Shown here in pieces: positions 55,801-64,000 of a DNA stretch of 64,000 bases. The stretch is from Pararge aegeria. Taxonomy: Eukaryota > Arthropoda > Insecta > Lepidoptera > Nymphalidae. Every line of letters begins with the position of its first letter. The stretch's first letter is position 1. Where the stretch lies: contig NC_053199.1 in NCBI RefSeq assembly GCF_905163445.1, forward strand, positions 11,054,001 through 11,118,000, given 5' to 3'. The position numbers and the translations under genes were made by a program. The notes below the pieces were generated by a model that did no database searches, had not been told where the DNA came from, and saw only the letters and a list, made by a program, of their open reading frames with translations.

Positions 55801-58800
55801 TCGATTGTAGATTGTTGGGTAAAAATGACTTACCCCCATGTTACTTTCGTAATGTTGGTATATTGAGTTATATATCCGTGACTTACATTACTCATTACAT
55901 TTATATTTGCAGGCGCAATAGAAGGTCATCCCAAAGGCTAGTAATGAACAATGCAAACAGTATACGCTCATCGAATTTTAACGCCAATAACCCTACCGTG
56001 GTAGTAGCACATGGCTGGCTCGGCGGTGAAAACACTAATATTAACCCAACAATCAGAGACGGTAATTAACGTAAATCTATTCTCAATAATGCTTTTGCTA
56101 TACAGAGTTTTTTGTATTTATTATTAAGTTTAAACAGGAAGTTGATTTTGAAATTCTAGTGTAGACAGACCGTTTGTTAAAATATGTTATCATCATCATG
56201 TCAATCAATGGGCGTCCATTGCTATATACAGATAGATATTTAGGAGAAAGTTCCAAAAACCACGGTCATCGTGCCACTTGGGTTCAGCGACTTCCTGCGA
56301 TTCGTTTGATGTCATCTCTTCAAAATCGTCATCATCATCATATCATCACATTACCAGCCCACTATTATGCCGGTGTATCCTCCCACAGTAAGAAGAGTAG
56401 GCCGTAGTTCACCACGCTGACCCAGCGCGGATTTGCGGATTCCAAACGCCTTTGAGAACATTGTGGAGAACTCGCATGCAGGTTTCCTCACGATATTTTA
56501 CTTCATTGTTAAAGCAAGTGATATTTTAATTGCTTAAAACGCATATAACTTATAAAAGTTTATTACTTTCATAAGTGACTGTGATAGGTCTACACGAATA
56601 AAACATTTTTGAATTTGACTTAAGTTACGCGCTGCTCCTATTTGTTACATAAACTTTAACTGCTCCTATGCCAAAATGAATAAATAAATAAATATGGCCA
56701 TCAAGCCCCAAATTAAGCGTAGCGTGTTATGGGTACGAAGATGACTGATGTATATTTTTTATGAATAATACCAATACACACATTTTATATCTTTAAACGA
56801 GCAATTCTTGTATATATGTAATTGGAATCTCGGAATCGGCTCCAACGATTTTAATGAAATTAAGTATACAGGTGCGATAAATCGATCTAGCTAGGATTCA
56901 TTTATATTGGAATCTCAGAATCATTTATATTGGACATACGACTATTTTTTTAAGTCGACTCATTCGCGGACGAAGTCGCGCGGGTCCGGTAGTACTTACA
57001 ATATATAGATAAACTGAAAAACATACATGTTCATCAATCAAACTTAGAAGGCATTGGACAACACAAACAAGGAAGGGGTCACTGCCCACTGCGATAGTCA
57101 GCTGTCAAAAATTAAATTATTGATTACTGCAACTAACCAAAACACTTGTTTCTTTCAGCATACCTTGGTAAAAGTGACACTAATGTTATTATTTTATGCT
57201 GGAGAAGGCTCGCTGTGTCTACCTACCCAACAGCTGCCTCCGGTGTACCAGCAGTAGGACGTGGTCTTGGACAGTTCTTAACTTTCCTGAACAGTGTTAC
57301 TGGACAACCTTTTAATAGAATGCATCTCGTTGGCTTCAGTTTGGGCGCACATTTAGTAGGTAACGCTGGAAGAGAACTGGGCGGAAGAGTAGCTCGTGTT
57401 ACTGGTAAGTAATGGATTTATTTCTTAGAATTTCAAACCAATAGCGCTACTACGCGTACTAGCTGCTGCCCGCGCCTTCGTCCATTTTTTTGGTTTTTCA
57501 TAAACCCAGCGAAAATCGTACACTTTCCCGGTGTAAAATTTAACTTAGGTATATCTTTGTCCAAGGTATAATCTCCATTCCGAATTTCAGCTGATAATAA
57601 TAATTCTTTATTTGTCACTGACACATGAACCATCTACACTATTATTTCACAGAATAATAAAAAACTAAACTAAATCAAAAACTTACATGAGATATTAATA
57701 TTAAATAAACAAAATAGTTACAAAAATTTGAATTAAAGTTAAATTAGTTTGTGACTTTTTGCATGAAAGAGTAGCATACATCCATGCATCCATCGTTACA
57801 AACCAGTATTGATTAATGATTGATGATTGATTGATTGATGGTTGGTTGATTGATGATTGATGATATTTTATGTTACGAAAATCTTCATCTTAAAAGCCTA
57901 AGTAAAAAATTATACAAAACCTTGCTGGAGGAACTAAAGATTTCTCCAGTTCCTCAATATAATCAATTCGTCACTTAAACTACGCGCCCTTTTCAGGCTT
58001 GGACCCAGCGGGTCCCCTTTGGAGCTATAACAGAAATCGTCTTCGTGGCTCTGATGGTGTATACGTAGAAGCTATTCATACCGATGGAGGTCTTACCGGT
58101 CTAGGCATTGGATCAGCCATCGCTGATGCTGACTTCTTCCCTAATGGTGGTACCTCACAGCCTGGTTGTGCCACCAGTTTATGTAACCATAACCGAGCGT
58201 ATGAGCTATTTGCTTCAACAGTAACCCGTAACCATCTTGTGGCCAGACAGTGTTCAAGCACAACACAGGTTTCTACTAATAATTGCCGCGGAAGCAATTT
58301 CCATATGGGCAATGATGACTTAAATAAGAGAGGGTAAGTAAAGGATTGGAAAGGATTCTTTATTTATTGGTAGTAGAATAAATGGCTTTTTTATTTTATT
58401 TATTTTTTTAAGTAAAGGATTGTCAATGGTCATGGTCTATTCGAACATACTAGTTTCAGGTCTTTTGATATTCTATCATACCGATGAATTCTAATTATGC
58501 TATCAACATCCAAAATTGCAAAGATCACCGATGAGATGGACTGGCCAAGTGGAGGCCGCAATCAAGGTTCCTCTATATGAACGAGCAAGCAAGGCAAATG
58601 TTAGGGAACAATGACAATACCCAGATGACGACTACGACCAGTCTGTCAAGACTGTAACGACAAAGTAGAAGATCCAAAATAGTTGTTGGTGTTTTTTTTT
58701 TTGAGACAGGAGACCTGTGCTCAGCAGTGGAACGAAAGGCTACTGATGCTAATAATAAAAGTTCCCAGAAATGTGTTTATGGAACTATACTTAACATAAA

Positions 58801-59419
58801 CAAAAAGCCCTACCACTAATAGCTTCAAGATATAAGAAAGAAATATCATGCTAAGGACTATTATGCTCATTTATATTGAATCTTGTCAATGAAAAGATCT
58901 AGTAAATAATATAATATACTGTACCCCTATCTGTAACCTTATCTTAGTTTTTAAAGTGTTATTAAAAAAAATTAAATGAAAGCCAATCATCTAAGAAATA
59001 TAAGTACTAGGGTGCCATAACATAGAAGAACTCACCTTCTCGGCACACCTGTGTATAAAGGTGCCTTCCAATATGATTTAGTAAATAATATAATAAGGTT
59101 GTATTTATGAGTAAGCAATGCGCTAGGAGTATCTGATAAGAATAATATGAATTCTAATTACAATATAATTTGTGGTTCCTATTCAAATTTATATGACTTC
59201 ATCATTCGAATTTATGGACTACTTAATAATTTTTTAAATTAGTGAGTTTTAATTTACATCTTAACCAAATTTGAATTGGGTTCTCTATCGCGGGAATACA
59301 ATATTCTAGCTCCCATCCGATCCGATGGAGTTTGTTTTCAATAATTTTAATAATTGTTTTCTTTTTGTTACAGATCTGGTTTGTTCAGAGTCAACACAGG
59401 AAGAAGATACCCGTTTTAA
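52863..59419 (+). CDS. Secreted neutral lipase (pancreatic lipase / PLA1 family)
   Basis: Six exons: 52863-52896, 54902-55079, 55913-56061, 57159-57404, 57997-58333 and 59374-59419. All introns are GT-AG. Together they give 990 bases and 329 residues without a stop. Residues 1-17 are a signal peptide (MKTVLFFLC start, cleavage near AIAG). The oxyanion-side segment VVVAHGWLGG is at 100-109. The nucleophile elbow is GFSLG with Ser181. The acid is Asp205 in GLDPAGPLW and the base is His267 in CNHNRA (usually CSHxRA). There is no long lid or C-terminal PLAT domain, and length is typical of insect neutral lipases, which act on acylglycerols or phospholipids in midgut lumen or haemolymph. Oddity: the usual VDW-type motif is IILCWRRLA here, with Cys134 where Asp is normal. 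It has a tandem paralogue 3 kb downstream. Introns carry SINEs, an hAT MITE, LINE pieces and Helitron-like inserts. Exact substrate cannot be read from the sequence. Confidence 0.95.
53058..53215 (+). mobile_element. SINE family C copy in lipase intron 1
   Basis: AGGTCCCGAATTCGATCCCC (tRNA-like head), AATTTAGGAATTTATAATTT, AACGTGCCGTTAAGCGATT, CCGGTACGATGTCGCATAG. The 3' end is lost. Confidence 0.7.
53390..53450. repeat. CAGA-rich simple sequence
   Basis: Degenerate CAGACAGA/CATACA tetranucleotide repeat in lipase intron 1. Confidence 0.7.
53497..53712 (+). mobile_element. SINE family C copy in lipase intron 1
   Basis: CCTGGCACAGTGGCGAGTGC (A-box region), GGGGTTCGATCCCGGACTGG (B box), GGTCTGGTTCAGTTTATTGG, GGCGTGGCTGGGTACCTAC, AGTCAAGAGCTAACTTACGA. 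The most complete head of family C. Confidence 0.8.
54524..54694. mobile_element. hAT-type MITE in lipase intron 1
   Basis: Termini CAGTGGCGTGCATAAAGGGC and its inverted partner ending ATGCACGCCACTG. It is flanked by AACATATC on both sides (54516-54523 and 54695-54702), a perfect 8-base target duplication. Much of the interior is also self-complementary (GAAAATCGCCAGTA ... TACTGGAGATTTTC), so the transcript could fold into a long hairpin. Confidence 0.9.
55262..55745 (+). mobile_element. CR1/Jockey-type LINE 3' end in lipase intron 2
   Basis: A coding remnant reads NVRSKNKLAVQYTRLHKISN, SFKGNCILFYNKLSVDILG, IKRKLIEKSYYSIKNCINDK and stop, the C-terminus of a LINE ORF2. Then come CTCTAACCAGGTTGCTTTT, CATCTATGTGCCTATTTTAA and a TCTCTTTCTCTC tail. 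Same family as 9041-9420. Confidence 0.8.
56322..56565 (-). mobile_element. SINE family A copy in lipase intron 3
   Basis: TCATCATCATCATATCATCA, TTACCAGCCCACTATTATGC, GCCGTAGTTCACCACGCTGA, TTGTGGAGAACTCGCATGCA, CTTAAAACGCATATAACTTA. The head is missing. Confidence 0.8.
56678..57111 (-). mobile_element. SINE family B copy interrupted by a Helitron-like insert
   Basis: The 3' half (AATAAATATGGCCATCAAGC, AAGATGACTGATGTATATTT) at 56678-56789 and the 5' half (ATATATAGATAAACTGAAAA, GGTCACTGCCCACTGCGATA) at 56993-57111 belong to one reverse-strand copy. In lipase intron 3. Confidence 0.75.
56790..56992 (+). mobile_element. Helitron-like insert inside a SINE
   Basis: Starts TCTTTAAACGAGCAATTCTT, continues AATTGGAATCTCGGAATCGG, GCGATAAATCGATCTAGCTA, and ends with a GC-rich TCGCGGACGAAGTCGCGCGG hairpin and TCCGGTAGT. 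The end is one base away from the canonical CTAGT. Confidence 0.55.
57405..57996 (-). other. Lipase intron 4 with Helitron-like end and TGAT repeat
   Basis: ACTAGCTGCTGCCCGCGCCT at about 57460 is the reverse of a Helitron-like 3' terminus (GC-rich, then CTAGT). The interior (CCCGGTGTAAAATTTAACTT, GGTATAATCTCCATTCCG) follows to the right. A TGAT microsatellite lies at 57807-57865. Confidence 0.5.
58335..58422 (-). mobile_element. Short 5'-truncated LINE-like insertion at a splice donor
   Basis: TAAGTAAAGGATTG occurs at 58335-58348 and again at 58409-58422. Between them lie about 60 bases which in reverse read as an A/T-rich LINE-type 3' end (CTACTACCAATAAATAAAG). The left copy is part of the exon 5 donor (GG|GTAAGTAAAG). 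The right copy lost the GT, so the original donor still works. Confidence 0.65.
58530..58755 (+). mobile_element. LINE 3'-end fragment in lipase intron 5
   Basis: GAGATGGACTGGCCAAGTGG and GAGACCTGTGCTCAGCAGTG resemble the C-terminal coding and tail of RTE/Jockey-like LINEs. Degenerate. Confidence 0.45.
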
Positions 59420-59437
59420 TCTTCCAGTTATTATGTA

Positions 59438-59484
59438 AATAAATATGTTTTTCATCCGCAAAATATATTGTTTCATTCAATAAA
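59438..59484 (+). promoter_or_regulatory. Polyadenylation signals of lipase gene 1
   Basis: AATAAA at 59438-59443 and again at 59479-59484, 19 and 60 bases after the stop. Confidence 0.7.
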
Positions 59485-59544
59485 GTAGGTCTTTGAGATA
59501 TTTTATTCGTTTTCTATATCCTACTAACAGCCTAAAATCTTAAA

Positions 59545-60120
59545 TGATGATAACCTAGTGGCTAGACTTTGACCTCGCTAGTGTACCGAGTTCGACACCC
59601 AGCAAACACCTCTTTTTGGAGTTATGTGCGTTGTAGGCAAATAAATATTACTTGGTTTAACAATGAAGGTTTTTTTATATTCCACTACAAGTTAGCCCTT
59701 GACTGCAATCTCACCTGGTGATAAGTGATTATGCAGTCTAGGGGCTAACCTGTTAGTTCGGTAGTTATACCCATAATCGGTTTCCACCCGACATCGCACC
59801 GGAACAATAAATCGCGTAGCAGCACGTCTTTGATGGTAATAAAATCAAACATGACAATATCGTAAGCAAACCTGCATACCTGAACGTTCTCCATAATGTT
59901 ATTTATATGGTTCTCCATAATATGTATGTTTTTTATATGGGTCTATTGTCTTTGTTGCCTGAATTAAACGAATAAATAAATCAATAAATGTTCTTAAAAA
60001 AATGTGTGAGGTCCGCCGTATTTGGCCAACGTGGTGCGAAATGGTTAGCTACGGCCTAAACCTTTGTCATTTAGAGAGGTGACCCGTGCTCTGGAGTGTG
60101 CCGGCAATGTGTTGATAATG
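59545..60120 (+). mobile_element. SINE family A copy with two nested insertions
   Basis: The head (TGATAACCTAGTGGCTAGAC, CGAGTTCGACACCCAGC) is at 59545-59668 and the body resumes at 59847 (CAAACATGACAATATCGTAA, CTGAACGTTCTCCATAATGT). It breaks again near 59900 and resumes near 59993 (TTCTTAAAAAAATGTGTGAG) through GGTGACCCGTGCTCTGGAGT. The first gap holds a family C SINE; the second holds a short LINE-like tail (TTTGTTGCCTGAATTAAACG, AATAAATAAAT). Confidence 0.75.
59669..59846 (-). mobile_element. SINE family C copy nested in a family A SINE
   Basis: TTCCACTACAAGTTAGCCCT, TGACTGCAATCTCACCTGGT, ATCGGTTTCCACCCGACATC, GCAGCACGTCTTTG. It lies between the head and body of the family A copy. Confidence 0.8.
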
Positions 60121-61689
60121 TTGACAAATTAACTAGTAGTAGATAATATCATACCAGTTAATTTTAAAATAGTTTATAGCATTTTATATTTGTTCAATAC
60201 CAGGTTGTTTATATTATGTTCTATTTTATTATTTTATTTTATTTGTCGTAGTATATTTATTTATTTATTTGATAACAGGATTTGGATCAGTCTATTCAAA
60301 ACCGGATTGTGCTCATACATAATATCACCACTACAGTGACTTATTCTAATCAATGTAAATTGAGGTAAATACACGTTATACATAAGGAAGCAGGATTTAT
60401 GTTATGTACATTAGAGCATTTAATATGACATTTAAAATGAAGATAGACTGTAAGGTATCCGTTATGACGACAAAACATTATGAAGATCTAACAATCTCGC
60501 GTTTTCTCCTTAACAAACATTTCCAATACGATTTCCTGAACTGTTTATGGTTTTACAATAAATATTTCTGAACTTTAACAAAAAAAAACTAAATTTTGGT
60601 GTAACGGGTGGCTTTAGCTGTGGCTGGCCCCTTCGACAAAGATGTACCGCCAAGCAACTTATCTTACACGTACGATGCGTATATACCGATGTTATATGCA
60701 CGCAAAAAAACCGTTTTGAGATATACCTGCAGCCGCATTCCTAACTTTTTAAGAGAATATATTCTATCAATACCAATACTATTATTCTATTATGATTAAT
60801 GGAGTTATCAGCAAAATCTTCCATTATTCTATCATCTGTCGGGCTGATTTGTGAATCCAAACCATCCAGGGTGCCACCCAAACGAATACCGAAAAATTCA
60901 TTCAAATCGGTCCAGCCGTCTAGGAGGAGTTCAGTGACATACACACGCACACAAGAAATATATATATAAAGAATATTCTATTTATAACTTATTATACGTA
61001 TGGATAGGTAGGTCTTAGGACTTATATTTCTTGGATGATTGGCTTGTATGACGCTGAATTTACGTGGTTTTTTCTTGAATAAAATGTCTAATGGGAGGTT
61101 TTTAACATTCAAGATTAATGTATGACCTTGTTTTGATATAATTGATTTAAATTGATTGAGGCTTTAATAATCATTTTGATACACTAATTATTATGGACCG
61201 TAAACATAAGCGTAGATTATGAATTAAATACCTGTATACAAGTAATGGCGAAAACTGTTACTAGAAGCCTATTAAAGACAAAGAAAAAAGGTTATCCAAG
61301 ATTAAAGAACACTTTGATAAGAAAATTTAAATTCAAGGGAAATTTAAATAAAAATCGTGTAGAGATTATAACCACTGCAACACGATAAAGCATTTTTATA
61401 CGCATTTTAAATATTATAAATTTAAAATGCATATAAATACCCTCTCTCTGGCAATCGCGGCCTGATCGCTTTCTCCAATAATTTTATCTTTACTTTTTGT
61501 TTAAATTAATTCCAAGATGTGTACACATACTTTGGGTTGTAGCTTAGAACAAAACTTGTTATTACTTATATTTAGATCTACTTTTAGTGTACCGAATAAC
61601 AATAAACAATAAACAATTATGTTGATAAAACTTTGCCTTTTATAGCTAGTATTGTGACACATAGTTTGGTTATCACGATCCTGATCATC
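60121..61689. other. Intergenic between the lipases, repeat debris
   Basis: 60600-60700 is a degraded family C SINE (GTAACGGGTGGCTTTAGCTG, CAAAGATGTACCGCCAAGC). 60800-60960 (TTCTATCATCTGTCGGGCTG, CCAAACCATCCAGGGTGCCA, GGTCCAGCCGTCTAGGAGG) is a dispersed Lepidoptera repeat of unknown class. No gene seen. Confidence 0.45.
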
Positions 61690-61930
61690 TTCATCATCAA
61701 TATAATATCAACCCGTTACCGGCTTACTACAGGACAAGGATTTGCTCCTACAATTAAATGGGGTCAAGGTCTTAGTCCACCACTAGAAATTTACGGTGAG
61801 CTCTCAGGTATGCAGAATTCCTCATAATGTTTTCATCGTTGAAGCAAGTGATATTTTAAAAGCTTAAAACGCACAGTTACAGAAGTTAGAGGTGCGTGCT
61901 AGTATTGAAGTTTAAGCTACCCACTGGGCT
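61690..61930 (-). mobile_element. SINE family A copy
   Basis: ATATAATATCAACCCGTTAC, CTACAATTAAATGGGGTCAA, AGTTAGAGGTGCGTGCTAGT, AAGCTACCCACTGGGCTA at the head end. Confidence 0.75.
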
Positions 61931-62048
61931 AATTATAGTTTAGTAAATAAATTAAAATAAAGCACGCTGTTCCGTGAGATGAGTTCTTCTATGAGTAATT
62001 TAGACCGTTTATACTCCAGCCGCTTATTTTTTTATGCATTTCGTTACG

Positions 62049-62082
62049 AGCCATAGTTAAAGCGCACTCGCTTTAACTATGG
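62049..62082. repeat. Perfect palindrome, 15-base arms, CACT loop
   Basis: GCCATAGTTAAAGCG at 62049-62063 and its exact reverse complement at 62068-62082 around CACT. A GGGAACAGCTAGT Helitron-like end follows. Confidence 0.95.
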
Positions 62083-62362
62083 CTAAATAGCAGGGAACAG
62101 CTAGTTGGTAATAATAGAGATCAGTGGTACTACCTCATGTAATATATGTTTGTGCTGTTAATCTCTAGAAGTACTAAAATCACAAGACGTAACCATATCG
62201 ATAGGTATCTGATTGGTTTCGTATTTGTATTCGATTCTCGACTATTGCATTTAGATTCTAATACAAATACAAAAACTATAAACCACACTTTGAGTTACAT
62301 TACGTACTTACAGCATTCTTATGTACGATAATTATCGCAAAATATGATGGATGACAAAATCA

Positions 62363-62437
62363 AGTGATAATTTCACATTATCGCAGTACATGCGGAAAAA
62401 TGGAGATATAAAAATAAGATTATAGGAAATAATCTAG
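62363..62437 (+). promoter_or_regulatory. Promoter of lipase gene 2
   Basis: AGTGATAA at 62363-62370, inverted TTATC at 62378-62382, TATAAAAA at 62407-62414, AATCTAG at 62431-62437. Order and distances to the ATG (100, 56 and 32) parallel lipase gene 1 (106, 55 and 29), although the sequence between has diverged. Confidence 0.55.
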
Positions 62438-62462
62438 AAGACCTCCAGTTAGAGAACGAAGC

Positions 62463-63208
62463 ATGAAGCCTTTTTTGTGTTTATTGTTCGTGGCGGGTAT
62501 GTCTATTTTCTATATTACTATAATTATATATACGAAAGTGTGTGTTTGTTTATTTGTTTGAAAATGCTGCATGAAATTTTGCAAAGATATAGCTTAAACT
62601 TTGAAGACTGACATAGGATGCATTTTATAGCACCCAGAGACTGTTCCTTCGTGATTTAAATAGAATTGATATAGCTTGCAACCCGAGAGTTCAGCTAAGA
62701 TGCGTTTTTACTTTTTAAGTTTGTAACGCAATATCGTGGAAAATTCAATTGATAAAAGTGAAACTGATAAGGCTGCTATTCCATAGGTGCTAAATTATTT
62801 GGTTGAGAATTATTGTAAGCGAAACTTCAAAGACTAGGAGTAGGATATACTTCACGAGTCGAAAAGTTTAACAAAAAAACATTTTTAAAAATAATAGGAA
62901 GTTCTCAGTTCGACTGTGCTTTTGTTTTATAAAAGCATGTAATGCAATAATAGTAATAATATTGCATTTTTGGAGTCGTTACAATGGAGTCGGCTTAATA
63001 TATCTTCCTAAATACTTTTGTTTGTTTAAGTTTGCTCAGCACTCGCGGGGCCGATCGAGCTAATCGATGGAAAGTATCCGCGTTTTTTCGACTTCGAAGA
63101 TGAGGAAGGCAACATCCATAAGGTGGACCTCCTAGAACCAGTCGATGTGGAACTGTTGGAAGAAATCCAGCGGAATCCAGCGAACAACGATTACCATCTT
63201 TTCACTAG
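62463..63208 (+). CDS. Second secreted lipase, first two exons (continues past the window)
   Basis: Exon 1 is 62463-62496 (MKPFLCLLFVA, donor GGCGG|GTATGT). Exon 2 is 63031-63208 (acceptor TTTAAG, donor CTAG|GTAATA). Both have exactly the lengths (34 and 178) and phases of lipase gene 1. An apparent acceptor nearer the coding text (TTTGCTCAG) would break the frame alignment. The signal peptide is followed by LAGPIELIDGKYP and a DEEGNIHKVDLLEPVD segment. Exon 2 is about two-thirds identical to gene 1 at the protein level by eye (39 of 60 positions). The catalytic exons should lie right of 64000 and are not visible. Confidence 0.85.
62507..62660 (+). mobile_element. Helitron-like 5' fragment in lipase 2 intron 1
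   Basis: TATTACTATAATTATATATA, CGAAAGTGTGTGTTTGTTTA, TGACATAGGATGCATTTTAT resemble the 5' part of short Lepidoptera Helitrons. No 3' terminus found. Confidence 0.4.
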
Positions 63209-63388
63209 GTAATAAAATTCTTTGCATTTCCCACCAAATCTAAAATTATTTATTTATTGAGGAACACCAACAGCTAATACATTTTTCCTTGTCCACGTTT
63301 ATGAGTGACTGTTTAGCTTATTACAAATCATTTCAAAATTAAATATGTCACTTGTCACTCTTAAATAAATAAATATATTTAATATCAT

Positions 63389-63540
63389 TATCTAAATATT
63401 TAAAAATGTTATGTTGGTTTGCGTACGCTTCAATAACTCAAAAAGGCCTGCACCGATCGAGTTGAAATTTTAGCATGATATATATTACGCATCAAGGATT
63501 GTTTTAATCTATTTTTTGCATCAGCCACTTATCCGGGACC
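63389..63540 (+). mobile_element. Helitron 5' segment related to 4065-4379
   Basis: TCATTATCTAAATATTTAAA, TGTTATGTTGGTTTGCGT, TGCACCGATCGAGTTGAAAT, CGCATCAAGGATTGTTTTAA. In intron 2 of lipase 2. The 3' end is different or lost. Confidence 0.6.
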
Positions 63541-63565
63541 GCGAATATACTGTTTAACGATCAGC

Positions 63566-63597
63566 TACCAGTGTACCAGTGTACCAGTGTACCAGTG
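63566..63597. repeat. 8-base microsatellite, four units
   Basis: TACCAGTG repeated four times without error, in intron 2 of lipase 2. Confidence 0.95.
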
Positions 63598-63599
63598 AC

Positions 63600-64000
63600 C
63601 GCGCTGCCTGCCGAAAGCGAGAAAAACAATCGCTGACAACCGCAACAGTAATGGCGCAGTCACTTGAGAAAAAATATTAAAAAATAACTTATGACTATAG
63701 AGAAATATAATATCTATTCCATTCATACCAACATTAAGAGTGCCAGAAGAAAAATAAAGAAATTATGTCAGTTGAATTTGCGTCACCGCCAATCACCGCC
63801 AGACACCGCGATTACGTTGCTCTCGTTAGTTCGGATGTCTTTTATTCAATTTTATCACGGTAAATTCAGTCTTATTTTTCAACCATTCAATCACAATATG
63901 CCACAGTGTATATTATAAATATATCAATATCACGCCATTATAAAATTATTAATTTTCTACCGTACTCGCGTTGCTATTGGGATGGTATTATTAATGCAAC
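63600..64000. other. Intron of lipase 2 to window end
   Basis: No third exon is visible before the edge. The open frame at 63691-63918 shows no similarity to lipase exon 3 (no HGW motif). Confidence 0.5.

Noticed and set aside
58076..58312. Minus-strand open frame opposite lipase exon 5
   Set aside because: Antisense shadow of the conserved lipase coding exon.

Overview
The window is AT-rich, intron-containing animal DNA, almost certainly from a moth or butterfly. The evidence is the dense interspersed repeats typical of Lepidoptera: tRNA-derived SINEs with intact-looking A and B boxes, Helitron-like elements ending in CTAGT, RTE and CR1/Jockey-type LINE 3' ends, and hAT-type MITEs. The repeats resemble those of nymphalid butterflies, but that is an impression from memory and not a proven placement. 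There is no bacterial-style gene organisation, CRISPR array or rRNA.

Only three host genes can be supported. (1) At 16562-17935 (+) a two-exon gene encodes a 255-residue secreted, very basic protein with a furin-type site; I do not recognise the family. (2) At 52863-59419 (+) six exons join without a break into a 329-residue secreted neutral lipase of the pancreatic-lipase/phospholipase A1 type, with Ser181, Asp205 and His267 as the visible triad. (3) At 62463 (+) a paralogue of that lipase begins with the same exon lengths and phases (34 and 178 bases) and runs off the right edge. The two lipases share a promoter layout: AGTGATAA about 100 bases before the ATG, a TATA-like box about 55 before, and AATCTAG about 30 before. 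They look like part of a tandem digestive-lipase cluster.

The rest is repeats. 1-16 kb: SINEs of three families, an inverted-repeat element, a Helitron candidate and LINE tails. 19.0-23.7 kb: a nearly complete non-LTR retrotransposon on the minus strand, with ORF1 (coiled coil plus baculovirus-FP-like region) and ORF2 (apurinic endonuclease plus reverse transcriptase) broken by one frameshift in an A5 run. 26.3-28.6 kb: a decayed tandem array whose roughly 85-base core is much better conserved than its flanks and recurs, always in the same orientation, at 33.3, 34.7 and 35.9 kb. 36.5-41.85 kb: a 377-bp satellite array of 15 units with nested higher-order duplications. 42-52 kb: transposon debris, including perfect short-loop palindromes. 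52.7-64 kb: the lipase pair, with introns full of SINEs, LINE pieces, an hAT MITE and Helitron-like inserts.

The two most unusual signals are the repeated 85-base core and the pair of perfect palindromes that share the same TCTG loop. Repeat boundaries are by eye and usually good to about 10-20 bases. Family names for the SINEs (A, B, C) are local labels used only here.
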